NCBI GenBank assembly: GCA_006384855.1
Contig: VCJN01000768.1
Span: 62,001 to 126,000, forward strand
Direction of reading: 5' to 3'
Origin: Tetraselmis striata
Taxonomy: Eukaryota > Chlorophyta > Chlorodendrophyceae > Chlorodendrales > Chlorodendraceae
Length of the DNA: 64,000 bases
Shown: piece after piece, positions 34,475 to 46,902 of the stretch
How positions within the stretch are numbered: position 1 is the first letter of the stretch
How the letters are laid out: each line of letters begins with the position of its first letter
Notes under the pieces: model-generated
The model's database searches: none
The model's input: the letters and a program-made list of their open reading frames with translations, nothing else
Told to the model about the DNA's origin: nothing
Program-made: the position numbers and the translations under genes

Positions 34475-36157
34475 ATCTCTAAGACGACCGTGTTTATTGG
34501 GCAGCGATCCGATTACGGGAAGTCCGAGGAAGGCGACTCTCGGTTTTATAGTTGTCAGAAAGTAAATTGCCGAAGCATTCTGCAATTAAAGGCGAGCCGC
34601 GATAGAATTTCCAACACTGTAGCGACTAGTTTGATCGCCATCCAAAACAATCCGGCCATCAAAATACCCGGCATTATTGACCACGAAACGTCCGCTCTAC
34701 CCGTTTGGGCGTCGGCCCATTATTCGAGTAATGCGAGTTGGGGCAGGCCCCATCCCGCGGAGCAAAGAACTTCGGGAGTTCGATACACGAGCAACAAAAA
34801 GGCGATTTGAGGGAGGGCCCGACGCCATACCGCGTATGACATTTTTTTCCATTCCCAGTAAAATCCAAGGCGCCGTGAAGGAGGGAGGGAGGGACCCCGC
34901 CCAAGTAACGGCAGTTAAGTCCTCGGGTGTTGACGCGATAACCTGACTACAGTAGTACTAATAGAACCCTAACCTCCGAAACTACCTCCGAAATCAACCC
35001 CGAATTATGACGGTTATACCCCCACCATGGGTACTCCACCGTCCAACATAATTATTTTCCATGTGTTCAATTCCGCCACATGCAAGGCAGCGTTCAAGGA
35101 GCCGTTAAGGCATGATATGAATCGGGCCAATCGGCGGGCAATGGAAAATAATCGGGTGCGTACTTGTATCATAATGTGCAGCCCGGCCACAATCCCCACG
35201 CGTGGGGACGCCAGTACCGTACGGTGGCAACGGGTTTGACGCACAAGTCACCTGGACAGATATACCCCCTATCTGTGCTAGTACGGGCTAACGCTGCCGA
35301 CGACTCGCTACGCGCCCACACCGATGCCTGTACTACTTTAGCGGCATCGCGCGGGGCTAATGACCTCCACTCAAACGAAGGTGCGCCCCTCAGCTATATA
35401 GGCTCCCGGATAGCCCTACGTTCAACGTACCTAGTTGATTTAACCACCTACCGCACAGTAGTCAATGACGTCCGCGTGTTAGGGCGCGCCCGACTTAGCT
35501 GATTTACTAAATCACTTAGCAAATCATGTATTTAAATCGGATGCATGATTTGCTGATTACATCAACATGTATTCCAATCGGATGTTTAAAGGAATGCCCG
35601 AGTCCGTGCCGCAATGGCCGTAGCCTCCATGGGCGCAATATCCAATTCCCGCATCATCGGTGTGGTGGCCACCGCGAGGGAGTTTTTACTCACCCCAAGA
35701 AAGCAATGCAAGCACTACTATTGATTGAGTACGATTCGTAATTTATCATCTGCGCCGCTATAGTTATATCCATTCCCCAAACTTCACACCGGTCATATAG
35801 TCGCTAAGTTAGAGCCGGTAGTAGACATGTTTGACAGACACACACGCATTAATTATGTCCCGTCCACCGACAAATACCGAATATCGAACGCCTCAATGGC
35901 GCGCTTATACCCTTCTTAACCCGGTCGGCGGTCGGCTACCATGTGCCGCATACTACCTAGATCCGCGTAGAGTACACGACGATCCGCGTAGAGTATATAT
36001 GGTCATTGCAAAGGAAGCGCCATCACTGTTAACGCAACGCCCACATTCATCAACCATTCACAGGAGACCGCCAAAAGGACAGAATCAAGATGCTCCAGAT
36101 GAGGCACTTACGAATTAAAAAGCATTGCAGCACATCAGAGCCAGTGGCAATGCATCA
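34475..36157. other. Intergenic, AT-richer sequence
   Basis: No gene or repeat family is recognised. Base composition is visibly closer to balanced than the surrounding genes, and the sequence looks like decayed DNA. Confidence 0.5.
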
Positions 36158-37418
36158 TCAGGAGGAAACAGCGCCTGCAAGCACCCTCCTGCACTTTTCA
36201 GCTAGATTTGTATTGCTCGCGCGTTTGACAATATCGCACTGCTCGCAGACAGAAATCAGCGCCGCCAGCTGGGACGGGTTCCTCTCGTCATAGCTATCCA
36301 CAACCCATTCGTTGACGGCGGGACAGTTGAGCATCTTCTGGAACTCGGGGTGCTGCTCGCGCATGGATGCGTATGCCCTGTGCATGCATGACCACAAGAG
36401 ACAGTAAGGGAGAGGAGGGGGGGGGGGGGGGGGGCAACCTTGGGAGGAAGCAAAACACTTCATTGCTTTGCAATCAAGTGATTGTGCGGATTCTCTGGAA
36501 AATGCAATGCTGATGCGTTTTGGATGTCTTGTCACGTTTTTTAACAAATCAGGCACAGTTCTGTGTTTTATAATAAGCAAAGCAAGCATAAGTACAAGTA
36601 GCCGCAGTCAGCACGCGATGGCACTTACCACATGCAGATGCACCACGGACCCGGCAGAGGCCACTGAGTTGCCTCAACCGCGCTGCGGGCCTGGCCAGTC
36701 TTTGTCCAAAACGACGAGTAAAGCTGGTCATTGCTTGTGTAGTCAACAGGCAAGTTTACACACACATAGTGGCTGCCGGCGTCCTCGCTGGTGGCCGTAC
36801 ATGTGTTGGTCCGCATGAAGCCTGTCGAGGGGTACCTGCCTCGGCACACGTGCCAAGTAAGGCCCGCTTTTCCGGTCCAGCCTGTTGCCGCAGACGGCAG
36901 CGTTGTCGCAAGCAGCAGCAAGCCGCGACCGGCGACCAGCTCCCTGTAGATACCACCGTGGTCGCACGCCAGATGGGAGGCCGCGATATCCGGGGACGGC
37001 GTCGTGGCATGATTTCAAGGGCGGAAGTCAAATTTTACGTTTTACGTTTGGGATAGGGCAAAGAAATGTCCGGTGAATACGCGCGGCTGTTGCAATTGGA
37101 TATTTATGTTTCCATGTGGCCCTACGTTCTAGGATTCTCAGGCTTCTTAACCCTTGCTTTCCGGGTGAGCCGCCGCGGACGGAGCGAGTCACAGCGCTGC
37201 TTCTCGAGTTGCCAGGGCGACACCGAAGAGCATTTACAAGCGACTGTGCTGTGTGGCAACATGGTTGGGCAACGGCGTCAGGTCACCCACCGCCGATCGT
37301 GCACATCGGAGCGGTCACACTTCGCCAGCGGCTCGCCGTAGACATTGAGATCGGCCGCGGCCGAGAAACCGACGTTGCTGGCCAGCAGAAGGAAGAACAG
37401 CCCAATAACGCCCTCCAT
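36158..37418 (-). CDS. Secreted DUF2237-family protein
   Basis: Three exons join in frame: 37291-37418, 36629-36835 and 36158-36377, for 184 residues. The start is the ATG at 37418, which gives a clear signal peptide (MEGVIGLFFLLLASNVGFSA then AAD). The mature part begins DLNVYGEPLAKCD, followed by STGFMRTNTC, SEDAGSHYVCVNL, FWTKTGQ and PLPGPWCICMWAYA. These match in order the DUF2237 family as I know it: N-hLGxPL-x-C, G-hxRxxxC, EDxGxHxVCAxM, F...GND, and PGDxWCLCxxRWxxA. A further 65 residues with four Cys (LNCPAVN, VCEQCD, EKC) follow the domain. The family has no assigned biochemical role. Even cysteine spacing and the signal peptide point to a disulfide-bonded secreted or lumenal protein. 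Confidence 0.8.
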
Positions 37419-38390
37419 CGCGGGTGTCACACGTCCTGCCGGTGTGCGTGTTGCGACAGCAGTATGTGTTAAATTGAGGCCGGCCAGCGTGCATCTGCTA
37501 CCCCGCCCGCCCCACTACGAATGCATGCCTGAACGTCCAGTTGTGTTCCTGTAGAGGGCCGTAAAACGCTGGAGGCGCTGGGGGTACTGCATAAAAGTCG
37601 ATAATCCTTGCTCGCCTACGCGGGTAGCGTTGGCTACTCGTGCTCACCTTGGAAATAGTGGGTTTCTCTAGGGCTGTTGGCTGCAGAAGTGCTCGGCCTC
37701 AGAGATCCGACGCGGAAGCAGCGACTTATGGAGTTTCACTTCACGAGTGCAGCTCGCCGGATCGCAGCTTTGGGGGCCGGGGGGGGGGGGGGGGGGGGGA
37801 TACCGGTCGTAAATAATAATGAGTAAATAAGGATTACAGGTAATTGGGTAGAGTCGACAAATTTGCTTGGATTTATTACAGTAAAGATTCAGTATGCGGC
37901 AGCACATAAGGATGTATTAATATAATACTTTTCCTTCGCCCGACTCTACCCCGTGTGACCAAGCCCATCATTTATTATGGTAGCGGACGACCGGGCGGGT
38001 AAGGCGCGCCACTGCAACGCTCGATCATTAGTACGGTAATCCGATCATCCAGCCGCCCTGATGGGCCTTATTATTTACAGTACATCCCGTTATTTCAATC
38101 GGCGTGTGATTCCTCGCGGTAACTGAACCTGCTGGTATCGGCCCGAGCGAGGACGAGATCAACGCGCCGTTGCGTCGTCGCCGTCATAGACCATCAGTAT
38201 TCCTTGCGAGTAGCGAGGGGTTTGTCCGTCGCCGCCCGTCATCGATCATTGCATCAGCTGCGCTGTGGTGGTGGGGAGGGGGTTGGAGGAAGCCGGGGCA
38301 CCGAATCGCAGCGGTCTTGTCCGCGGGTAATCCGAGCGGCAGCGCCTGACCAGACAGCACGGGCCCGCTGCCCTGGGTTGTCGTCCCAAG
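37419..38390. other. Intergenic spacer
   Basis: It holds the divergent upstream regions of the DUF2237 and histidine-phosphatase genes and a G-run at 37780-37799. No other feature was recognised. Confidence 0.5.
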
Positions 38391-39708
38391 ATGACGGGCG
38401 TTCTGCCGGTGCTGTGCCTGCCCATGTTGGGCCTGGTTACGTTCTTATGGGTCGCCAGCTTCACCAGCGCGGCAGCGGCGATGATTATGGCGAAGCTGCG
38501 CCTTTTCGCCATGGGCCTCCTCACCATGCTCCTCTCCACCGACAAACGCTTCAAGAAGCCCAAGATCGACCCTGACGTCATCAAGGGCGCCGGCGACGCC
38601 ACCACCAAACGGGTCGTCTTCATCAGGTGCCCCCCCCCCCCCCCCCCCCCCCCCCCTATTAGTGAGACGCAGTTACCTCAGCCACAGACGCGCCCCACTC
38701 AGTGCGGTTCCCCTCGCATGGACTATCGCAGGCATGGAGAGTCGGACTGGAATGAAGTGTTCAACCGCGGGTTTGGACCCTCGTTTGTGGTGCGGCTGGT
38801 GAAGGCCATCTACCGCGAACTGGGGGAGCTCTCCATCACGCCAGACAGCGTCTTCATCGACTCGGCGCTGAGCCCCCTGGGAGTGACGCAGACTCGCGAG
38901 CTGGTGCAGTTCCTGGAGAAGGATCCCGGCGAGGTGGACCACCCGGAACTGCATGCGCTGCTGCGGGGCGACGCAGGGGCGGACGACTCTGTGGTGCTGT
39001 CATCCAACTTGCGCCGCGCGCTGGCCACCGCCGCCATCGGGCTGCAGCAGCGCCTGAAGCGCACCGGCGAGAAGGTGATAATCGCGTCCAGCCTGCAGGA
39101 GATCAGCTTCAATCTGGACGCCGGGGCCCTGGCGCCCGCGCAGGGCATCCCCGACCTGCACACCATCGTACCCGAGATGTGGAGTGGCTACAGCCCGCAG
39201 GCACTGTTTGACCCTAGCCTCAACGCCGGCGACAAGCCCATCTTTGGCACAGGCCTACAGCGCATGGACGCCTTCTGCGAGCTTGCCTTCAGCAGGCACG
39301 TTGCCCCCTCCCCCGTTTCCCTCTCGTCCCCGGGTGCCACGCAGAGTATGCGAGTGAGTGCTCATGCTCATCTCTCAACACATCTCCGGCCGGGGAAACT
39401 CCTGCACAGGGCCGCCGCCCCCCTTTCGGCCGCCCTGTGTCAAGCAGCTGAGGGCTAGGGATGCGCGTGGTGGCATGTGGGTGCGCAGGAAGGAGTCCAC
39501 CGTGATCGCCACCGGGCACTCCCTGTACTTCCGGAGCTTCTTCCAGACGTTCCTGCCCCGCAGCACCGAGCACATCTCCAAGAAGAAGAAGATGGTCAAC
39601 GCGGGTACCGTGGCATTCAACATCAGCAAGGCCATGCACGAGGGCAAGCCAGTGTACCGCATAGACCCGGAGAGCATCACCGTGGTGTACGGGGGGTTCG
39701 CCCTGTGA
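38391..39708 (+). CDS. Histidine phosphatase (phosphoglycerate-mutase-like) with N-terminal membrane segments
   Basis: Three exons join in frame: 38391-38626, 38732-39295 and 39489-39708, for 339 residues. The catalytic motif is RHGESDWNEVFNRG, with the phospho-acceptor histidine at about residue 80, split across the first intron. Later motifs are SSNLRRALATAAIGL (second Arg), LQEISFNLDAG and VIATGHSLYFRSFF (second His). The N-terminus has two hydrophobic stretches, MTGVLPVLCLPMLGLVTFLW and FAMGLLTMLL, suggesting a membrane-anchored enzyme. Substrate cannot be told from sequence; the long insert between RHG and the second Arg is unlike glycolytic mutases. The second intron appears to use a GC donor (AG|GCACGT at 39296), the only site nearby that keeps the frame. 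It is convergent with SecY2, 92 bases between stops. Confidence 0.85.
38628..38656 (+). repeat. C-run directly after a donor site
   Basis: About 27 C begin three bases after the GT donor of the first phosphatase intron (GTGCCCC...). Confidence 0.95.
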
Positions 39709-39800
39709 TGTTGCCCAGGGAACCAGCACCGAGCACGCTGGCAATCAAGGGACGCCGTGACCACTGCGCTATTTACACGCTGACCCGGTCAGCAGTGCTC

Positions 39801-42800
39801 CTACAACACTTCCATCTTGTCCGGGATGGCCCTGCGCTCCTTGTCAAACGCATCCGAGATCCTAGTTCTTGCTTTGACGGCTGCAGCCTGAACAGCACAG
39901 CGTGTAAGGCGTGCGTCAGTGAGCCGCGTATCGTGCCCCTCCGCCTCGCACCCACTACTGCAAAGGGAGGGGAATGGACAACGCCCGGGTGAATGGATGT
40001 CCAGGCTCGTGTCTACACTGGCAGAGGATGGAGTCTCACCTTGTCCATTGCCGACGTGACAAAGCCTGCAATGAGGATGAAGCCCGTGCAGCCCGGGCTG
40101 AACCCGTAGTTGGCAAGGCTGTACTGGTCGATGGCCGCAACCACCCACGCCAGGATCGCCAGCACCAAGCCCCCAAGGGTTGACGTCAGCTTTACCAGGT
40201 AAAGCACTCCCTTCTTCATGACTGATCCCGGGGGTATGCCCACCACGCGGCTCTTGATCTGCAGCAGCAGGGCTTTCAGAACCACACCAAGCGTTCCCGC
40301 ATACTGTGGAGGCGCCTGCATCAGGCAACAACACTGCAAACGCAATCGAAGCAGTGGCGGGAAGAGCTGGGCGCACATTGGACATGTACTTGACGGTCTC
40401 GCCAGCCATCGCTGTGGCCATGAAGAAATTGAGGGAAAATGCCGTCACGGCGATGGTGATGGGCATCAGGGCCGATGCCTGGAAGGCGGTGGCTAGCGGC
40501 ACCATGGATGGGAAAGTGGAAATGAGCAGCGGTAGGGACAACACGATGATGTTCGCTGTCAATAGGGGCTGCAGAGCACGGGCACACACAACCTTCAGTG
40601 GAAATGGCACGGGCTACGTGAGGGTGAAAACAGCTTGCACAGAACCCCCCCCCCCCCCCCCCTCTGCAACACACACACACACAACAACAACAACAACAAC
40701 AACTGGTGAGTAGAGATGGAGCTGCTAGGCTGTGCAATACCTGCGTGCCATTCGGGGTGGGCTGGATTGTCAGGTACACATCGCTTGATTTGTCCACGTT
40801 TACCCTTTGCAGGGTGAATCTGCTGAGGTGCAGCGGTGTGGACGGCATGTCGGGAGTCGCAAGCTGCGCAGGACGGGGCCCAGGGCAGTGCGACTCTCAG
40901 TCTGCGCGCCGGGGTGGGGGCGCTTCCGACAACGCGCAGGCTGGTGTCACGTGATGGGGTGGTGGGTGGCTGGAGAGGGCGCACCGGGGCGGTCTTCCCA
41001 TAGAACTGCGTCTTCAGCTGCAGTTTGATCTTGCTCAGCAGCACCGAACAGCAGATGAGCAGCACCAGCACCCCGGCTACCTTCACAGCCAGAGACGCTG
41101 GCACCAGGCCGAGCAGCCCCAGGGAGATGATGCGCTCATACTCAATGGTCAAGCCTGCCGATGCCAATACGGGGTCCAGCTTAGGGCGAGGTGCTGCTGG
41201 GCTCCCAGGAGGGCGCAGCAAAGCGGCCCCTGGTGTGCCAGGGAGGAGCGCACCTGCTACGATGTTCAGGCAGATCAAGAAGGTCATCCCGTCGCCCAGG
41301 CCGCCCTCGTCGATTTCAAAGGTGATGTTCCTCAGGATGTGCACGCTGGCGAGGTGATACACAATGAACTTGGCCACAAAGAAGCCGCCCCAGCAGAAGG
41401 AGAGGCCGGCAACCTCGCGCGCCATGAAATATGCCTGCGGAAGCACCCGACATCAGCAGCGCTCCATGCCTGCCTAGGATAAAGGCCTTTGCAGCTTGGG
41501 TTTACGAGTAGAGTGGCAGTATATTAGATGTTGCGCTGGTGGGACGCCCGTTGTGGACTCGAATACGTGTCGATCTGAATAAAAGTCGAGTGTGCCTGTG
41601 GCTGGGTGACATCCACACCGAGCAGTGTTGCTTGACACCTATTTCTCAAACTGATAACTCTACTTTAGGTCAATGATCCCTCGGTCCGCTTCGGGGACAT
41701 CGCTGTTTGACAGGAGACGGTGGCATCTACTCCCCGAAATCTCCATTGCCACGAGTGAAAACTAAAATTATCGCCCCGAGAACCTCAGACGGTCAAAGAT
41801 GTTCGGAATTATGGCCGCGGGGGGTCCGGGATTGTTACGCAACACTGATGTGGGGGACCAACATGCACCGGCAACATCACCTTGACGACAGCGAAACAGG
41901 AAACCAGTTGGCTAACGTAGCGCTCAATCTGCATTCTGCCCCGGGGGTCCTGCTCGCTGCTGCGGAAGTAGTCTTTCAATGGCGGGAATAGGGGCTCTCC
42001 CAAGACGTCCAGCTTTGCGACCAGGCGGAATACAGCAAATACGATGTTGGCCGAGATCAGTGGCTCCACTCCCAAGGTGAACATGTTCATGGGCACCGCT
42101 GGGGGCGCCTTTATCAGGCTCAGGATCTGAAGCTCCGCCGGAACTGCGAAGAGCAAAAGGACAGAGGGGTTGGGATCAGCCCAGCGCTGCGGGGATTTTC
42201 CCCTGCCGTTGCAACTGCAATCATGCGGAGGGTCCAAGCTGACCTGCTGCCGCAGTGCTGCTGGTGTGTGCCAGTAGCTGCGAATCGATCCATGGCATTG
42301 GCACATAGGTTCCGGCAATCACAAACGCGCCCCAGCCAAGCGTCACCAGCAACCTCTGCAGAAGCTCCGACCCAAACAGCCACTTCTTCTTTCCAGTGAG
42401 AACATCCGGCTCGCTTGAGAGGAAACTAAACGGACCTCGCGGCCGCCTGGTGCCTCCGGCTGCCTCCCTTCCCTCAGCCGCAAATATCCTGGCCATCAAG
42501 CAGACAGAGTGCCGCCGGCTGTCACTCACTTGGCAATACTATACAGGGAGCTGTGGCATGCTGGCAGCCGAATGCGGAGCACCCTGCGAAATGTCTGCAT
42601 GATTCCCCAACTATCACGCGGGGATGCTGCATCACAGTGGCGCCCCCACTCACCTCAGCCTGCGCCGAGGCAGTTGGTGCGCAGGTGGGGCCCACACGCG
42701 CGACAGCACCCCACCTGACTGCGATGCGCCTGCCACACAATCAAGGGGACCACAGCCAATGAGACCACCGGCTACATGACAGGAAGACCCGAGCAGGTCG

Positions 42801-43004
42801 TTGCAGCATCCCTCTACCTGCTGCCGACTTGCATGCACGGAGCATGCGTCGCCAACCTGCTTCACCCGCATCCAAGGCGCTCTGCCGGCCGCTGTGACTG
42901 CTGCCGTGGCGGCAGAGACATCGACAGCGGATGCGAGAGCACGCCGGCGCCGACTGCAACGACGCTGAAGGGCGGAGGCTGGCAGTTGGTATGACGATCC
43001 TCAT
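39801..43004 (-). CDS. SCY2: SecY-family translocase, plastid SecY2-like
   Basis: SecY forms the protein-conducting channel; SCY2 is the second plastid SecY of plants and algae, thought to act in the inner envelope. Coding exons, about: 42866-43004 (candidate first exon, MRIVIPTASLRPSASLQ, transit-peptide-like), 42244-42495, 41881-42143, 41254-41434, 40985-41154, 40742-40863, 40370-40568, 40040-40303 and 39801-39887. SecY hallmarks appear in order: LLQRLLVTLGWGAFVIAGTY (TM1), VEPLISANIVFAVF (the SPYI/NASI region), GGLGDGMTFLICLNIVAG (the GIGNG motif), PLLTANIIVLSLPLLISTFP, VTAFSLNFFMATAMAGETVK and FSPGCTGFILIAGFVTSAMD. The link between the first two exons and the 3' side of the exon near 40370 are uncertain. 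Introns hold C-runs and CA repeats. Confidence 0.82.
40646..40702 (+). repeat. C-run, CA repeat and ACA repeat in a SecY2 intron
   Basis: About 16 C, then (CA)n, then (ACA)n. This is the same C-run plus CA-repeat design as in PDS5 introns, though here it is on the non-coding strand. Confidence 0.9.
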
Positions 43005-43440
43005 GTCTTTACTAGGCGGTGCTCATCAGTTTCAGCTGCCGGCCGTTGCGATCGACCAGCCGACCGCGCAGATGGTGCGAGGACGGCGAGCACCCACCCG
43101 GAACAGAATACGAGTCTGGTCACCAATGCCAAAGCCGTCGCTTGTCGACACTGGTATGTATCGCAACCTGGAACGCGTGCAGAGTCTTGGAAGCTATGGG
43201 AGCTACCCAAGTCGCGTTATATCATTGCAGGCATGTGGGGCCTGAAAGCGGGTGCCGTCAGCGATATCATCTCCGCCTGCTGTGACTTCTTTCGGGCGGA
43301 GTGGTGAGGGCCAAGCCGCCGCCGCGCCGCCAAACTCGCCGTTGTCTGGTATTTTCGAAAAGTCCATATTGTATTCGAAACGCCGCTAGATTTTTGTTCG
43401 TATTTAGATCCGAATTTCTAGATTATTTTGCCTTTATTAT
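43005..43440. promoter_or_regulatory. Upstream region of SecY2
   Basis: Sequence between the SecY2 start and the decayed mobile element. No defined promoter element is seen. Confidence 0.35.
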
Positions 43441-44355
43441 GATCTAAATCGGTTTATGGGGTTTCCTCCTTTCCTGACCGCTTTTCCGGCTACGTGTGCT
43501 GCTGAGTGTTCACCCTTCGCTTCGCCCTTTCGTATGCATCACGAGTAAACACAAGGATCCTCGAGTACAGCAGCAGTTATTGCTAAGCAGCCTGACATCT
43601 TTTAGTTTCGCTGTGTTACACACAACAATTATTTGTCCCGTAACCTACCTCCTGCGGGCAAGGGCAACAATGTTATTTGTCTTAGTCCAGCCGGTGCAGT
43701 ATGTTGGCGGTTTCAACTACTGATTAAGTTACCGGTAGTACCAGTGTCATGCGCAACCGCCTCCCCGCTGAAGACGACGTGCTAGTCCATGTCGCACGTC
43801 CCGTCATGAGACGTGGCATGGTGTTTCAAGACCACACCCGGTTCACCATCGGTAGTCTGTGTGTTGAATTCTCATCCGTACGTCCGTGCGTCACCATGCT
43901 AGATGGAGAAGACCGCGTCACTGGCCGACGCTGGAATCGTTGCAGGCATATATATATATGCATGCTACATTGCCGCTCATCGTGTTGAAATCGTCGTTGG
44001 CCCAATTGACGGCTCGTGAATGTGGTGTCGATGGAGACGGAGCACATGGCTTGGGTTCCGGGCAGCGCGTCACTGGACAACCGACATACGGCGGGGCGGA
44101 ACCGCCGCGCGCCCCGACTTGCTAGAGCCAGCCCATAGCGGCCGTATTGGAGCAAAGTCCGCGAGTGACGAGGACGACTACCCCGCGCGCAGTGCCTGAG
44201 CTACCACAACGAGCAAAGCATTGTTACGAGGACGTTCGACCGGTAACCGTTGGCCGAGTGCATGGTCTTTTCCCTTTGCGTACCGACATGACAAACAACT
44301 ACCTCAAGTAAGATGACCGGCGATAAATTTACCGGCACATGCATGTGGAGTATAT

Positions 44356-44799
44356 TTGGATGACGTGTTACGTGGCTCACACAATAACTGCTCTCTTCGT
44401 GGCTCTTTTACGAGCAGCTACCCTACGTCAGCTAATAATCATAAGACTTCACCCCTTGCCTCTCGCGCGCCCGGAACCACGGCCAGCAACATGGCGTTTT
44501 GTTTTCGTCTAGCCTTTCTGGGAGTGCGAAAGCTCAACGAGATCAAGCGTGTACGCGGTGACCATGGGGTGTTGGACGTACTGCGGGCTCATCACTTCCA
44601 GCCCGCAGCCGAGCATTTGGGCTCCGCGGTTTTCGGCGACATGATGCACGACCACGAGCGTCGGGTTTTCGAGGCGACGGTCGCAAGCAGCGCGAAGGCG
44701 GCCGCCACTGCTCGGGTGACAGCGACGCTCGCAAATCGCGGGCATGGACGCGGTGGCCGCAGTCCGGGGCGTGGCCGCGAAGATGAGCATGAGTGACGG
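44356..44799 (+). pseudogene. gag remnant
   Basis: An open stretch of 146 codons homologous to the C-terminal half of the gag-like protein at 33164-33751, with the same order of motifs and the same GR-rich tail. It is cut off from its N-terminal half by stops and frame changes. Confidence 0.75.
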
Positions 44800-44921
44800 A
44801 GTGGGGCGCCTTCCATCGACTGGAGGCTGATGGATGGGGCTCTGCCGGTCACCTTTCGATAATCGCCGCAAAGCGAATCATGGGAGCTGAACGACGGGAT
44901 GATGAGGGGCCCGTGTCAGGA

Positions 44922-44965
44922 CCCCCCCCCCCCCCCCCTCCCCCCCCCCCCCCCCCCCCCCCCCC
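44922..44965. repeat. Very long C-run
   Basis: About 42 C with a single T interruption, inside the decayed mobile element between gag and recombinase remnants. Confidence 0.95.
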
Positions 44966-45449
44966 GCCGTCTACCCTACAGTCTTTACATTTACATTTTT
45001 ACATTTAGACCTTCATCGGTGCGGTAGTGCTTCCTATATATAGCCGCAGCCGAGTGCGACTCAACCATTATCCGCACAGTCACCTTCACACGACGGTTCA
45101 ACAAGCCGTCTCCCGTACAATTTCATCACCGTGTCCTCTATGGGTCGTTACAATTGATTCGCAACGACCAACATTCGCGCATGTACGCTACGCGCGAGAC
45201 AGGCGGTACGTACGGGCGCGCCGGGTGCGCTTGGCGGCACACCTACCTGAATGTTGCCCCGCAAAAAATAACCCGTACTTGTGCCCTACCAAACCCGTCC
45301 AGCAATTACCGTCCAACTGCCGGCAACTTAAACGCCGCCGCCAACTATTTTGCCGAAATGAGCATTCCTCGTCATGTTACCCCGTCGGTCACACGCTGCG
45401 CATACGCATACTTTATTGACGAGCCCGAGACGGTCGCCCATGTGCGGCT

Positions 45450-45743
45450 TTGCTCCGAGCCCGTCTACAAAAAGCATTCGGCTCGGGCGAGTTGGGACTG
45501 CGCACCCTCGACCTCCTCCCCAGTTTCATATCCTCCCTAACGCTCAAGACCTACGCCGTCAAGCTGTCTCAGTTCGCCGAGTTCTACCACGACTCGAGGA
45601 ACAGCAGCCCGCCGGAGGCGACTACCGTCGTTCGGTACGTCGCTTGGATTGTGAGCGAGGTCGCATTGGGGCTAAGTCGTTGCATATCTACATGTCAGCA
45701 ATCAACACGTTATTCAACTGCACAACATCGACCAATCGCATAG
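45450..45743 (+). pseudogene. Tyrosine-recombinase remnant
   Basis: It reads ARLQKAFGSGELGLRTLDLL and SLTLKTYAVKLSQFAEF, homologous to the N-terminal domain of the recombinase at 31502-33127. The frame breaks soon after VVRYVAWI, and the catalytic HxxR and Tyr region is not recognisable. Confidence 0.75.
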
Positions 45744-45960
45744 GACAGCATACACTTCATTGGCGCGCGTCGTGGCCTACTACTCGTCAGGCAACGCCGC
45801 ATATACGTCTATGGTTACCCTTCCGGTAGAGGCGCGTCCAACGCCGGTGAATCCTATGTTGCGTATGATGACGGTAGCCACATCTACCCGCGCAGCACGC
45901 CGGTCGGTGAACCCGATAGTCTACCGAGGAAGACGAGACACTTCAACCATATTATAGTAG

Positions 45961-46902
45961 GTTACGGCCGTACGGTCAATGGAAGTCGGGTGAACGGCCG
46001 ATACAACGAACAAGGTGGGACGTGACTTCATACATTATGCGTACCTCGCATGTTCCCGTGCACCTCGTCACGTGATGAGAATAACTAGATATTGGCATGG
46101 TTTGATGCATCTCCATGTGTGCTTATTGTGCTTGCGGAGATTATAAGCCCGGTGGCATTATAGATCGACGAGGCTTTCACCCCGCAATAGAGAAATGTGT
46201 TGCCTGTCTACATAGTGTGCACATGCACGGGATATCCAAGCCGCTCGTACGGATCCGTGACGATGTCGGAGCAGAGAAGCACGCGGAGTGTAAAACAAGT
46301 AGAATGATTGAGGCCATGCGCGCGGAGGGGGCGGCAGCCCAACAACAGTCTGCAAGCCAACAACTCAACCGCATGCGAGCAGGCGCGCGCGGCGCACGAG
46401 GACATCCGTCAAGCGCAACATAGCTATTGCATGCGCAACGTTTATCAGATTATCCACCGAGAGCATATGCGAGAGTGACAGAGTACTAGCATGCATCCAT
46501 CATTACACAACGATAGCATGGTAGGCGTCGGTCGGAAGAGCAAGGGGCTAACACTTCCACACCTTAATAATGTCGTTTTTATTCATAAATGCCCTCTCTT
46601 GTGCATGCAATGCCTAAGGGAATAGCTTGCCGACCAATGTGTGCTTGCATGACGTCACCAGCAATGATATAACCGCCCAATTGCATATTGTGAAGTTCTT
46701 TTGACAACACTTTTGTAGTACCTCTGGATGCAGCACAAGGAAAAAAGGCGCTCAAAAAGTACGGGTGTTTGGGCGGGGTGGGGGGACGTAAAACGACAAA
46801 TCAAGTGATCACCCAAGTATTGTTTTCCCACCCGTACGGCCGTACCCGTACCTGGTACGACTGTAAGGGTTGTAGTTCCTCGAGGTACAAATACTGGTAC
46901 GA
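45961..46902. other. Spacer between the decayed element and the tandem units
   Basis: It contains a 102-codon open frame at 46115-46423 (CAYCACGDY, CVACLHSVHMHG; Cys/His-rich start) that I do not recognise and would not call a gene. Near 46835-46910 there are several GTACCCGTAC/GGTACGAG-like short inverted motifs close to the first tandem-unit boundary. Confidence 0.45.

Larger units (their letters stand above)
43441..45960 (+). mobile_element. Decayed PAT-like element (gag and recombinase remnants)
   Basis: At 43441-43506 it starts with an A1-like end (GATCTAAATCGGTTTATGGG, GACCGCTTTTCCGGCTACG) matching A1 of the element at 34330. Then come gag remnants: a segment from about 43895 (MLDGEDRVTG) and a long piece at 44356-44796 (KLNEIKRVRGDHGVLDVLRA, HFQPAAEHLGSAVFGDMMHD, tail REDEHE). 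Recombinase remnants follow from about 45027 to 45960 (SLTLKTYAVKLSQFAEFYHD), broken by frameshifts. It lies in the opposite orientation to the 31-34 kb copy. No B1-A2-B2 end was found on the right. Confidence 0.75.

Noticed and set aside
46115..46423. Cys/His-rich open frame of 102 codons
   Set aside because: The first part looks like CxxC pairs, but the rest is low-complexity Ala/Gln/Arg, there is no family match, and it sits in decayed DNA.
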